Positions 43,671 to 51,920 of a stretch of DNA of 64,000 bases are shown piece after piece. The notes under the pieces are model-generated. The model did no database searches. It was not told the DNA's origin and was given only the letters and a program-made list of their open reading frames with translations. Source of the stretch: Halobaculum litoreum (GTDB taxonomy: Archaea; Halobacteriota; Halobacteria; Halobacteriales; Haloferacaceae); assembly GCF_030127125.1 (NCBI RefSeq), contig NZ_CP126156.1:1178001-1242000 (forward strand), given 5' to 3'. Made by a program: the position numbers and the translations under genes. Position 1 is the stretch's first letter. The number at the start of each line of letters is the position of its first letter.

Positions 43671-44843
43671 ATGGCAAGCTGGCGGGACCGCCTCGGCGGC
43701 CGGATCGCGGTGTTGCTGGTCGGCGCGGCCGCGTTGCTCTCGATCGTCGCCGGTATCGGCGGGATCGTCACGCAGCCGGCGACGCGCCTCCCGTTCGTCG
43801 CGCTGCTCCCGGAGGGAGCCACCGAACTGGCGGGGTTCACCGGGGCGCTCACCGGCTTCGTCCTGTTGATCGCCGCCTACGGGCTGCGCCGCGGGCTCCG
43901 GGCCGGCTGGTACGCGGCGGTGGTGTTGCTCCCGCTGACCGCGGTGCAGGGGCTCGTCGGGTCGACCGTCGCCGGGCCGCCGCTGGTCGGGCTGTCGCTG
44001 GCGGCGTTGGTCGCGGTCGTGCTCAACCGTCGGGTGTTCGCCGGCGAGGTGGACCTGACGACGACTCAGTGGGCGTCGCTCGCGGGCCTGGTCGGCTCGC
44101 TCGGCTACTCCACCGCCGGCGCGTTCGCGCTCGCCGACGAGTTCACCAACATCACCACGGTCACCGACGCCGTGTACTTCTCGGTGGTCACCGCCTCGAC
44201 CGTCGGCTACGGCGACGTGACGCCCACCTCCCCGGTCGCGAAGTGGTTCGCGATGTCGGCGCTCGTGCTCAACGTCGCCGCCTTCGCGGTCGCGCTCGGT
44301 GTCCTGTTCACCCCGCTCATCGAAGCCCGCCTCACCAACGCACTCGGACGCATGACCGACTCAGACATCGACCTACTCGCCGACCACGTCATCGTGCTCG
44401 GCCACGGCGAACTCACCGAACCGCTCATCGACGAACTGATCGACGCCGGCGCCGACTTCCTCGTCGTCACGCCGGACGAGGCCGTCGCGCGCGCGCTCCG
44501 CGATCGCGAGGGCGTCCGCGTCCTCACTGCGGACCCCTCCGACGAGGAGACGCTCCAGCGGGCGAAGGTCGGGGAGGCGCGAGCGGTCGTCGCCGCGACG
44601 AACAACGACGCCGAGGACGCCCTGTCGATCCTCACGGCGCGCCAGCTCAACCCGGAGGTGACCATCGTCGCCGCCGCGACCGAGCGCGAGAACGTGAACA
44701 AGCTGAAGCGGGCGGGCGCGAACACGGTCATCTCGCCGGCGACCATCGGCGGCCACCTCATCGTCGAGTCGGCGCTCGGCGCCGACGACACCGAGGCGGT
44801 CGCCGAACGGCTGCTGGACGACGGCGACGTGACCGACGGGTAG
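43671..44843 (+). CDS. Potassium channel with RCK (TrkA-N) domain
   Basis: The 390-residue channel protein has several N-terminal membrane helices, the last two framing the pore with selectivity filter TASTVGYGDVTPTSPVAKWF (TVGYGD at about residues 177-182), the potassium signature. From about residue 239 a Rossmann-type RCK_N domain starts with DHVIVLGHGELTEPLIDELI and continues through VVAATNNDAEDALSILTARQ to the end. No RCK_C follows in this protein, whereas two separate membrane proteins with RCK_C lie next door on the other strand. The ATG at 43671 has a TATA-like GCTTATGCC at 43640-43648. Four extra helices before the pore are unusual for a simple Kch. Confidence 0.9.
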   Translation: MASWRDRLGGRIAVLLVGAAALLSIVAGIGGIVTQPATRLPFVALLPEGATELAGFTGALTGFVLLIAAYGLRRGLRAGWYAAVVLLPLTAVQGLVGSTVAGPPLVGLSLAALVAVVLNRRVFAGEVDLTTTQWASLAGLVGSLGYSTAGAFALADEFTNITTVTDAVYFSVVTASTVGYGDVTPTSPVAKWFAMSALVLNVAAFAVALGVLFTPLIEARLTNALGRMTDSDIDLLADHVIVLGHGELTEPLIDELIDAGADFLVVTPDEAVARALRDREGVRVLTADPSDEETLQRAKVGEARAVVAATNNDAEDALSILTARQLNPEVTIVAAATERENVNKLKRAGANTVISPATIGGHLIVESALGADDTEAVAERLLDDGDVTDG

Positions 44844-44856
44844 CGCGACGCCGGTG

Positions 44857-45513
44857 TCAGCGGGCGCCCGGGTCGGCGTCGTCGTCCCGGTCGCGAACGC
44901 CGGCGAGCGCCTCGCGTCGCGCCGCCGGGACGTACTCCGGGTAGCTGGCCCCGTACCCCAGCGCCCGACCGGCCGGTGCGACCAGTCGGATCGCGAGCTT
45001 CTGGAGCCACACCGGGACGACCGCGAGGTACAGCAGGTCGTCGTACTCGGCGAGCACCGGCGCGAGCAGCAGGGGGTTCAGCGGCATCCCCGACGCCGTC
45101 GCGAGGTGGTCGCCCGCGAGGCCGTAGGTGACGTACATGAACGCCTCCGTGTCGAGCGCGGGACGCACCTCGCCGATCAGGTGGAGTTCGTCGTCGCCGG
45201 CGTTCCAGAACCGGTGTGCGTCGCCGGCGGGGATCGTGACCGACTCGCCGGGCCCGAGCGTCCGCGTGGTCCCCTCGTGCCACACGCCGAGCGTTCCCGC
45301 GACGACCTCCAGGTCCTCGTCCTGCTCGGGGTGGACGTGCCGCATCGGCCCCGCCGACTCCGGCGGCGGGGCGAGCCACATCTCGAAGCGTGCCGCCTCG
45401 CCGTCGGTCCGGTCGGCGGTGTCGAGGTAGCGGACGCGCTTGCCGCTGCGCGGCGCCTCGACCGTTGGGTACTCGTCGCGGGCCACGGGTTCGACCGCGG
45501 ACCGGGGCGGCAT
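44857..45513 (-). CDS. Cupin domain protein
   Basis: The 218-residue protein has a cupin barrel in its first half. The metal-site pattern is MRHVHPEQDEDLEVVAGTLG followed later by IPAGDAHRFWN, which hold the His/Glu residues of cupin motifs 1 and 2. The C-terminal half (DHLATASGMPLNPLLLAPVL then VVPVWLQKLAIRL) is hydrophobic and helical, so it may associate with the membrane; this is unusual for a simple cupin. Substrate unknown. It converges with the channel gene and sits in the potassium cluster without an evident role there. Confidence 0.8.
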   Translation of the reverse strand: MPPRSAVEPVARDEYPTVEAPRSGKRVRYLDTADRTDGEAARFEMWLAPPPESAGPMRHVHPEQDEDLEVVAGTLGVWHEGTTRTLGPGESVTIPAGDAHRFWNAGDDELHLIGEVRPALDTEAFMYVTYGLAGDHLATASGMPLNPLLLAPVLAEYDDLLYLAVVPVWLQKLAIRLVAPAGRALGYGASYPEYVPAARREALAGVRDRDDDADPGAR

Positions 45514-45589
45514 AAACGCCGGTGTCGGCCGGAAGCGCGGGGCCGACGCCGCGACCGGCCGCCGGCTCCTCGAGAGCCGTCGCGCGCCC

Positions 45590-47023
45590 TCACCGCGGGT
45601 CGCCGCGGTCGACGACGGCCACGTCGCAGTCGACGCCGCGGAGCCGCTCGAACGTCGGCGGCGACACGGCCCGGGAGACGCCCGAACGGTCGCCCGAGGA
45701 GCCGACCATCACCAGGTCGTACGCGCCGGCGTTCGCGTCGACGAACGACTCGACGTCGGAGCGGGCGATCCGCGTCTCGACGGGGTCGTCCACGGTCTCG
45801 ACGACGTTCGCGAGGCGGGCCTCCGCCGAGCGACGCTCGCGTTCGCTCCCGACGCAGGTGCACACCGAGACGTGGCCCGCGTCGCGCGCGAGGCGCGTGG
45901 CGAAGTCGACCATCGCGTGCGCCGAGTCGCCCGGGCGGGCCACCAACACGAGGACGCGGCGCCAGCGGTCGCCCTCGCCGACCGACCGGAAGGCGACGGC
46001 GTCCTGCGGGCCGTCGAACACCGCCCGGACGAACGCCGAGGCGCCGGCGTCGTCGTCGGCGTACGGCGTGGCGACGAGGTCACACCCCGTCTCGCGCGCC
46101 GCCCGTCGGAGGGTGGCGACCGGGTCGCCGGCGGCGACGACCACCTCGCAGGGGACGCCGACGCCCCGGCGGATCCGGGCGGCCCGGTCCTCGAGGTGCT
46201 CGGCGACGGCGTCGGCGTCTGCCTCGTCGTCGACGACGCCGAGGAGCACCACCTTCCCGGCCTCGTGGGGGGCGGCCAGCCGGGCGGCGAACAGCGCCGT
46301 CCGCTCGGCCCCCGCGCCCCGCATCGGGACGATCACGTTGTCGTCGCCGCGGATCGAGCCGTACAGCAGCGACGCGCGACGGTCGTAGAACCAGCGGCGC
46401 CACGCGAGGAACACGCCCGCGACCAGCGTCGACCCGACGAGCGTGAACAGCACGTACAGCGCCGCCCGGTCCGGCGCGGCGAGCACGAGCAGCGCCGCCG
46501 AGTAGGCGGACGGCTCCTCGACGTCGAGCGCCCACGTCGCGAGCCCCGCGAGGAGGATGGAGAACGCCGCGGCCGCCGGACTCACCGCCGGGCCGGTGCC
46601 CGCCGTCGCGGCGTCGATGGCGCGCAGCGCCGCCCAGCCGCAGCCGGCGCCGGCGGTGAGCCCCGCGATGAACCGCGTGGGGTCGGCGTACTCCCCGCCC
46701 GGGTTCGCGAACAGCGTGTACGACCCCGACGCCAGCGGCGGGAACAGCAGAAACGAGAACAGCGTCAGCGAGTTCGACAACTGCGTGACGAGGCCGACGA
46801 CCGCCGGCACGACCACCACGACGGTGAGGTGGAGCAGGTTCTCCGTGTTCTCCACCCACCGGCGGAACGAGACCACCTCCCGTCGCTCGAGCCGACGGAG
46901 CCGGCGGGCGCCGCGCGCGGTCGCCGCCGCGACCCGATCGGCGAGCCCGGGGGTCGTGGCGTCCGCGTCGTCGCCGTCGTCGGTCGAGTCGTCGCCGTCG
47001 TCGGTCGAGTCGTCGCCGCGCAT
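45590..47023 (-). CDS. HPP-family membrane protein fused to UspA-like domains
   Basis: The 477-residue protein has an acidic N-terminus with a 7-residue repeat (DDGDDST twice), then an HPP-type membrane part (LLHLTVVVVVPAVVGLVTQL, then FLLFPPLASGSYTLFANPGG). From about residue 220 two cytosolic domains of UspA type follow (NVIVPMRGAGAERTALFAAR and RVLVLVARPGDSAHAMVDFA), ending YDLVMVGSSGDRSGVSRAVS, a UspA nucleotide-loop-like motif. UspA proteins respond to stress and may bind ATP. The combination with HPP suggests a stress-responsive membrane protein; transport is only a guess. The downstream cupin gene is on the same strand, 76 bp away. Confidence 0.82.
   Translation of the reverse strand: MRGDDSTDDGDDSTDDGDDADATTPGLADRVAAATARGARRLRRLERREVVSFRRWVENTENLLHLTVVVVVPAVVGLVTQLSNSLTLFSFLLFPPLASGSYTLFANPGGEYADPTRFIAGLTAGAGCGWAALRAIDAATAGTGPAVSPAAAAFSILLAGLATWALDVEEPSAYSAALLVLAAPDRAALYVLFTLVGSTLVAGVFLAWRRWFYDRRASLLYGSIRGDDNVIVPMRGAGAERTALFAARLAAPHEAGKVVLLGVVDDEADADAVAEHLEDRAARIRRGVGVPCEVVVAAGDPVATLRRAARETGCDLVATPYADDDAGASAFVRAVFDGPQDAVAFRSVGEGDRWRRVLVLVARPGDSAHAMVDFATRLARDAGHVSVCTCVGSERERRSAEARLANVVETVDDPVETRIARSDVESFVDANAGAYDLVMVGSSGDRSGVSRAVSPPTFERLRGVDCDVAVVDRGDPR
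46967..47017 (-). repeat. 21-bp in-frame tandem repeat in the HPP/UspA gene
   Basis: GTCGTCGCCGTCGTCGGTCG plus A is repeated about 2.4 times. It encodes the acidic DDGDDST repeat at the protein's N-terminus and should vary by whole codons if it slips. Confidence 0.7.
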
Positions 47024-47041
47024 CCCGGATCGGTGGGCGCG

Positions 47042-47763
47042 CTACAGCGACGCGACGGCGTCGAGCGCGATGTCGATGGCGCGGCCGACGTTGTTCTTCG
47101 CCTTCTCGGCTCCTCGTCGGAGTCGGCGCCCTTCTGGGTGCCGGCGACGAGGTTGCCGTCGGCGGTGCAGATGGCGCCGGCGTCCATCCCGCGGCGGCGC
47201 GCCAACGAGAAGACGGCGGCGGCCTCCATCTCGATGGCGAGGAGACCGGCCTCCTCCCAGTCGGCGACGTACTCGTCGGACTCGTTGTAGAACGCGTCGT
47301 CGGAGACGATGGGGCCGACGTGCACCTGTTCGTCGTTCGCCTCGGCGGCATCGACGAGCGCGGTGAGCGTGCCGTAGTCCGGGACCGCGGGGTACGTCGC
47401 GGACTCGTAGCGCTTGCTCGTCCCCTCCTCCTTGGCGGCGCCGGTGGCGACGACCATGTCGCCGATCTCGACGTCCGTCTGGAGCCCGCCGCAGGTGCCG
47501 ACGCGGATCACGGTGTCGACGCCGACGTTGTGCAGCTCCTCGATGGCGATGGCGGCCGACGGACAGCCGATCCCGGTCGAACAGACGGTGAGGTCGACGC
47601 CCTCGTACACGGCGTTGACGATACGGTACTCGCGGTTCTCGGCGACGAGTTCCGACTCGTCGCAGTGGCTCGCGATGCGGTCGACGCGGTCGGGGTTGCC
47701 CGGGATGAGCGCGACGTCGTGGACGTCGCCCTCGTCGACGAGCAGGTGCGGCTGCTTGGCCAT
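47042..47763 (-). pseudogene. udp: Uridine/nucleoside phosphorylase, one-base frameshift near the C-terminus
   Basis: This enzyme reversibly splits uridine (or a related nucleoside) with phosphate, for salvage. The N-terminus MAKQPHLLVDEGDVHDVALI and the phosphate/ribose motifs GNPDRVDRIAS and IRVGTCGGLQ are clear. The active-site stretch LAIEMEAAAVFSLARRRGMD follows, and the sense frame then continues to GTQKGADSDEE. The last ~18 residues (EKAKNNVGRAIDIALDAVAS then L) are in another frame, and the change lies at about 47112-47127 where one base seems lost or gained. Both parts are conserved, so the gene is probably intact in the living cell. It precedes the HPP/UspA gene. Confidence 0.85.
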
Positions 47764-47873
47764 ACGGTCGCTCCCCGCGCGCCCGGCAAAGCCTCGCGGA
47801 AGCCACCCGCGGGCCCGCGCCGGGACCGGCGTCGCGGGGGTGGCTTGAAGTCGACGCCGGTCGCTGGCCGTAT

Positions 47874-48047
47874 ATGGATCTCTCCGAGCCGACCGACGCC
47901 GTCACGATCGGTGTCGGCGTCGGCGCGGTCGTCGCCCTGCTCGTGTACGTCGCGAACTACCCGACGCTGTTCGCGGTCGGTACCGGCGGGTTCGTCGCCG
48001 TCGTCGTCGCGGCGGTGCTGTTCGGGCGGACGCTGAAGCCGGAGTGA
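47874..48047 (+). CDS. 57-residue membrane protein
   Basis: A short open frame of 57 codons from ATG 47874 to TGA 48047 encodes a protein with two hydrophobic segments (AVTIGVGVGAVVALLVYVAN and GGFVAVVVAAVLFG). A positively charged end follows (RTLKPE). Codon use and GC content match neighbouring genes. It lies between the nucleoside phosphorylase and ppk1, divergent from the former. I recognise no family; its conservation would decide whether it is real. Confidence 0.55.
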   Translation: MDLSEPTDAVTIGVGVGAVVALLVYVANYPTLFAVGTGGFVAVVVAAVLFGRTLKPE

Positions 48048-48115
48048 GCGCGGCGCGGTGAGGGAGGGGAGACGCTCGGGCGACCGCGGCCCGCGTCCGG
48101 CCCTCGCTTCCGTGG

Positions 48116-50626
48116 TTACGGGTCCCCGACGTCCGTGTACACCTCGTCGAGGTCGACCTCCGGCTCCCGGCCGGGGTCGTTCGACGCCGGCCGCGTGTCG
48201 GCCTCCGGCGCGCTCCGGCGCGCGCGCTCGGCGAGTCGCTCGTGGGTGTCGAGGACCGGGTCGCCCTCGCCGGGTTCCAGTTGGGCGTAGCTCCCGTCGG
48301 GGCGCATCATCCACCGCCGGCGGTTGTCCGCGAGCATGTGCGCCAGCACCGTCTCCAGCTCCGCCCGCACGTCGGGGTCGTCGACGGGCGCGACCGCCTC
48401 GACCCGGCGGTCGAGGTTGCGCGTCATCCAGTCGGCCGAGCCGACGAAGTACGCCGGTTCGCCCTCGCCCTCGCCGTTGGCGAAGTAGTAGATCCGGGAG
48501 TGCTCGAGGAAGCGGCCGACGACGCTGTGGACCCTGACCGTCCCCGACAGGCCCTCGATCCCCGGTCGGAGCCGGCAGATCCCGCGGACGATCAGGTCGA
48601 TGTCGACGCCGGCGCGGGCCGCGCGGTACAGTTCGCGGACGATCTCGGGGTCCTCGAGCGCGTTCATCTTGGCGACGATGCGGCCGTCGCCGCCTTCGCG
48701 GGCGACCGCCGCCTCGTTGCGGATCAACTCGGTGACCCGCGACCGGAGGTTCTCCGGCGCGACGAGCAGGCGGTCGTACTCGCGGTGGCGCGCGTGGGTG
48801 GTGAAGGAGTTGAACAGGTTCACGAGGTCGCCGCCGATGGCCTCGTCGGCGGTGAACAGCCCCAGATCGACGTACCCCTTGGCGGTGCCGGAGTGGTAGT
48901 TGCCGGTGCCGACGTGGGAGTACGTCGCCACGTCGCCGTCCTCCTCGCGGACGACCAGCGCCACCTTCGAGTGGGTCTTGAGGCCGATGGTACCGTAGGC
49001 GACGTGGATCCCCTCCTCCTCGAGCCGTTTGACCCACCGGAGGTTGTTCTCCTCGTCGAAGCGCGCCTTCAGCTCGACCATCACCGCGACCTGTTTGCCG
49101 TTCTTGGCGGCGTCGATGAGGCTCCCGATCACCTTCGAGTCGGGGGCGGTGCGGTAGATGGCCGCCTTGATCGCGAGCACGTCCGGGTCGTGAGCCGCCG
49201 CGTCGAGGAACGTCTGGACGGTGCCGCCGAACGAGTGGTACGGGTGGTGGACGAGCACGTCGTCGCGCCGCAGTTCCGCGAACAGGTCCTGCGGCCGGTC
49301 GGCGTCGACCCCGGCGAACCGCGGGTGGCGCTGGGGCGTCCACGGCTCCGGCTTCAGGTCGGGGCGGTCCAGATCGACGATCGCCTCGAACCCGTCGAGG
49401 GCGAGCGGCTCCGGCCGCACGAACACCTCGCGGTCGCTCACGTCGAGGTGTTCGACGAGGAGGTCGCGCACCTCCTCGGGCGTGTCGTCGGCCACCTCCA
49501 GCCGGACGACCGTCGCGAAGCGACGCTGCCGGAGGACGTCCTCGATCATCTCGATGAGCCCCTCGGCGACCTCCTCGTTGCGTCGCACCTCCGCGTTGCG
49601 CGTCACGCGGAACGTCGACGCCGACACCACCTCGGCGTCGGGGAACAGCGTCTCGAGGTTCGCCTCGATCAGCCGCTCCAAGGGGAGGAACCGGTTCGTC
49701 TCCCCGTCGGTCGCGGTCTCGGCGGTCTCGGTGCCGCCGGGGTTCGCACACACCGCGTCGACGGGGACCAGTCGCGGGCGGTTCTGCGGCACCTTGATCC
49801 GCGAGAACCGCTGTTCGCCGTCCTCGTCGCGGGTCAACACAGCGATCGACAGCGAGAGGTTGGAGATGAACGGGAACGGGTGGGCGGGGTCGAACGTCAG
49901 GGGCGTGAGCGTCGGCATCACCTGTCGCTCGAAGTGTTCGGCGAGGCGGTCGTGCTCGCGCTCGCTCAACTCGTCCCACGAGACGACGTTGATGCCCGCC
50001 TCCCTGAGCGCGGGCTCGATGGACTCGGCGTAACACCGCGACTGCCGCTCGAAGATGTCGCGCGCGTGGTCGAGCACCGCCTCCCACTGCGCTTGCGGCG
50101 TGCGCCCGTCGGGCGTCGTCTCGGTGACGCCCGCGGCCAACTGCTGTTTCAGCCCGCCGACGCGCTTCATGAAGAACTCGTCCATGTTCTTCGTCGTGAT
50201 GCCGAGGAACCGCAGCCGGTGGAGCAGCGGGTTCCGGTCGTCGGCGGCCTCGTGGAGGACGCGCCGCTGGAAGGCGAGTTCGCTCAGCTCGCGGCTCAAC
50301 TGGACGGTTGGGTCGTCGACGTCGACGGCGGCGCCGTCGTCGATGGCCTCCTCGGCCAGCGGCTGGGTCTCGGCGCCGAAGCGCGCCCACGGTACGGGCG
50401 GGGCCGACGGGTCGGCGGGGGCGTCGGTCGCGGGCGCCGACCCTCCGTCGTCGGCCGGCTCCGCGGCGGCCTCGACGAGGTCGTCGTACGGGAGCCGGTC
50501 GATCGGCCGGGCGGCGTCGCGGTCGTGCTCGGCGTCCGTCCGCGGCGGCTCGCTGGCTGTGCGGGTCGCGTCGTCCGCGTCCCCGCCGTCGCGCTCGACG
50601 TCGGGCTCGGGGGTGGGATCGGTCAT
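48116..50626 (-). CDS. ppk1: Polyphosphate kinase 1
   Basis: The 836-residue PPK1 makes long-chain polyphosphate from ATP, and reverses the reaction. The N-terminal domain starts at about residue 107 with DPTVQLSRELSELAFQRRVL after an acidic, disordered extension of about 100 residues that bacterial PPK1 lacks. The head domain has NPLLHRLRFLGITTKNMDEF. The catalytic phospho-His is in GLKTHSKVALVV, and the second conserved His region is HVGTGNYHSGTAKGYVDLGL. The C-terminal part (SADWMTRNLDRRVEAVAPVD) is typical, with an extra acidic tail of about 60 residues. The ATG at 50626 has a perfect 18-bp palindrome upstream. Polyphosphate serves phosphate and stress storage. Confidence 0.94.
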   Translation of the reverse strand: MTDPTPEPDVERDGGDADDATRTASEPPRTDAEHDRDAARPIDRLPYDDLVEAAAEPADDGGSAPATDAPADPSAPPVPWARFGAETQPLAEEAIDDGAAVDVDDPTVQLSRELSELAFQRRVLHEAADDRNPLLHRLRFLGITTKNMDEFFMKRVGGLKQQLAAGVTETTPDGRTPQAQWEAVLDHARDIFERQSRCYAESIEPALREAGINVVSWDELSEREHDRLAEHFERQVMPTLTPLTFDPAHPFPFISNLSLSIAVLTRDEDGEQRFSRIKVPQNRPRLVPVDAVCANPGGTETAETATDGETNRFLPLERLIEANLETLFPDAEVVSASTFRVTRNAEVRRNEEVAEGLIEMIEDVLRQRRFATVVRLEVADDTPEEVRDLLVEHLDVSDREVFVRPEPLALDGFEAIVDLDRPDLKPEPWTPQRHPRFAGVDADRPQDLFAELRRDDVLVHHPYHSFGGTVQTFLDAAAHDPDVLAIKAAIYRTAPDSKVIGSLIDAAKNGKQVAVMVELKARFDEENNLRWVKRLEEEGIHVAYGTIGLKTHSKVALVVREEDGDVATYSHVGTGNYHSGTAKGYVDLGLFTADEAIGGDLVNLFNSFTTHARHREYDRLLVAPENLRSRVTELIRNEAAVAREGGDGRIVAKMNALEDPEIVRELYRAARAGVDIDLIVRGICRLRPGIEGLSGTVRVHSVVGRFLEHSRIYYFANGEGEGEPAYFVGSADWMTRNLDRRVEAVAPVDDPDVRAELETVLAHMLADNRRRWMMRPDGSYAQLEPGEGDPVLDTHERLAERARRSAPEADTRPASNDPGREPEVDLDEVYTDVGDP

Positions 50627-50683
50627 CGAAGCGTCGTTGGTCGAACGTCACTACGACGGGGCGTAAGCGTTCCCGTCAGTTCG

Positions 50684-50701
50684 GTACGGACCGGTCCGTA
50701 C
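50684..50701. promoter_or_regulatory. 18-bp perfect palindrome upstream of ppk1
   Basis: GTACGGACCGGTCCGTAC is a perfect palindrome 58-75 bp before the ppk1 ATG at 50626. Its symmetry suits a dimeric regulator's operator, perhaps one for phosphate. The stretch is in a region with few other features, and only one copy was seen. Confidence 0.45.
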
Positions 50702-50878
50702 TCGTGGTGGGAGCTATGTAGCGACCGGGCGTCGCGGCCGCGGCGCTCGCGGGGAGATCGTGTACTCCGGAGGAGGCCGCGGGACGGGGGCGCGGGGAAC
50801 CGGCCGACCGGGACGCGAAGACGGCGCCACGGAGGACGGCGGGTCGGCGCGGGGGCGCGGGGGCGCGGCGAGTGTCGG

Positions 50879-51643
50879 TCAGTCGGACTCGCTCTCGACG
50901 GCGAGGGTGTGGCCGCCGGTCGTCGAGGCGGTGCCGAACGGCGGTTCGAGGATCTTTCGCTCGGCTCGCTCCTCGGCGGTCCCCTCGGGCGACACCGAGT
51001 GGAACGTGTCGCGGCGCCAGTCGTAGGCGGTGAGGTCGCCGCCGTACACGCAGCCGGTGTCGAGGCCGACCGCGAACTCGCGGACGACCGGGCGCGCGAG
51101 CACGGTGTGCCCGAAGAAGACGCGCTCGGGGCCGGCGTACTGCTCCCACCAGTACGGGCGGTCGCCGTAGGAGCCGCCGGGCTGGAGCGAGCGGTTGTTC
51201 TGGAGGTCGTCGACGGAGTGCTCCGTCAGCGGGACCCGCGGGTCGACGCCGCCGTGGACCACCAGCGCGCCGTGGGTGTCGTCGTCGCCGGCCCACGAGA
51301 TGGCGACCGGGAGCGACGCGATCCAGTCGAGGTCGTCGTCGGTCAGCTCCGGCAGCTCCTTGTCCCCGCGGAGGAGCTTCTCCTCGTTGTTCCCGCGGAC
51401 GGTGAGCATGTTGTCGGCGTCGCGGACGCGCTCGACCACGCCCTTGCTGTCGGGGCCCTTGCGAACGAGGTCGCCGACGAACACGACGAGGTCGTCGTCG
51501 GTGACGTCGAGGGCCGCCAGCAGGCGGTCGAGTTCGTCCGGACACCCGTGTACGTCGCCGACGACGTAGACGTCCGACCACGCTGACACGTCGACCCGTC
51601 TATGGAGTTGTTCGACCTCCGGCCCGAATCGCGGCGCGCTCAT
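50879..51643 (-). CDS. PPP-type serine/threonine phosphatase (metallophosphoesterase)
   Basis: The 254-residue PPP-family protein has the three metal-binding signatures in order: VYVVGDVHGCPDEL (about residues 26-37), VFVGDLVRKGPDSK and TVRGNNEEKL. A late conserved GHTVLARPVV region and LVVHGGVDP provide more ligands. The ending SESD is acidic. This is the bacterial/archaeal PPP type and may dephosphorylate proteins or diadenosine polyphosphates such as Ap4A; which one is not determined. The ATG at 51643 is preferred over an in-frame ATG four codons upstream; a T-rich TATA-like element lies at 51666-51676. It is next to ppk1 on the same strand with 250 bp between. Confidence 0.9.
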   Translation of the reverse strand: MSAPRFGPEVEQLHRRVDVSAWSDVYVVGDVHGCPDELDRLLAALDVTDDDLVVFVGDLVRKGPDSKGVVERVRDADNMLTVRGNNEEKLLRGDKELPELTDDDLDWIASLPVAISWAGDDDTHGALVVHGGVDPRVPLTEHSVDDLQNNRSLQPGGSYGDRPYWWEQYAGPERVFFGHTVLARPVVREFAVGLDTGCVYGGDLTAYDWRRDTFHSVSPEGTAEERAERKILEPPFGTASTTGGHTLAVESESD

Positions 51644-51665
51644 CGGCGGATCCACGTCCCCGGAG

Positions 51666-51710
51666 GGTAAAAACGCCGCCTAATAGGACTATTGAGTAAA
51701 CAATTGACGC
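51666..51710. promoter_or_regulatory. AT-rich promoter region between phosphatase and map genes
   Basis: GGGTAAAAACG gives a TATA-like box (GTTTTTAC on the complement) 26 bp upstream of the phosphatase ATG. A second AT-rich cluster follows, containing AATAGGACTATT (5-bp inverted arms) and TAAACAATTGA. It is far more AT-rich than its surroundings. A second promoter or a regulator site is possible. Confidence 0.35.
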
Positions 51711-51920
51711 GGGGGGCCGACCGAAGACCCGGGCCGGCGCGGCCCGCCGCCGCCGGATCCCGTCGCCGTCGCTCGGATCGCCGGCATCCCGTCGCCCGGC
51801 GGCTCCCGTGAGACCGACCCGTCCGTCGGCGTCGATCGGTCGAGTCGGTCGCGGGGACGCGCGCCGCTCGCACACGGCGGTAGCGCAACCCCTTTCCCCG
51901 CCTCAGTCGAACGCCCGCGC

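Noticed and set aside
46967-47017. Possible CRISPR-like or regulatory direct repeats
   Set aside because: Only 2.4 copies of a 21-bp unit without spacers, in frame within a coding region; it is a coding repeat for DDGDDST.
50750-50878. GC-rich repeated motif (GCGGGGGCGC) that might form quadruplexes or an RNA gene
   Set aside because: The repeats are short and imperfect, and typical of GC-rich intergenic DNA here. No fold or gene is supported.
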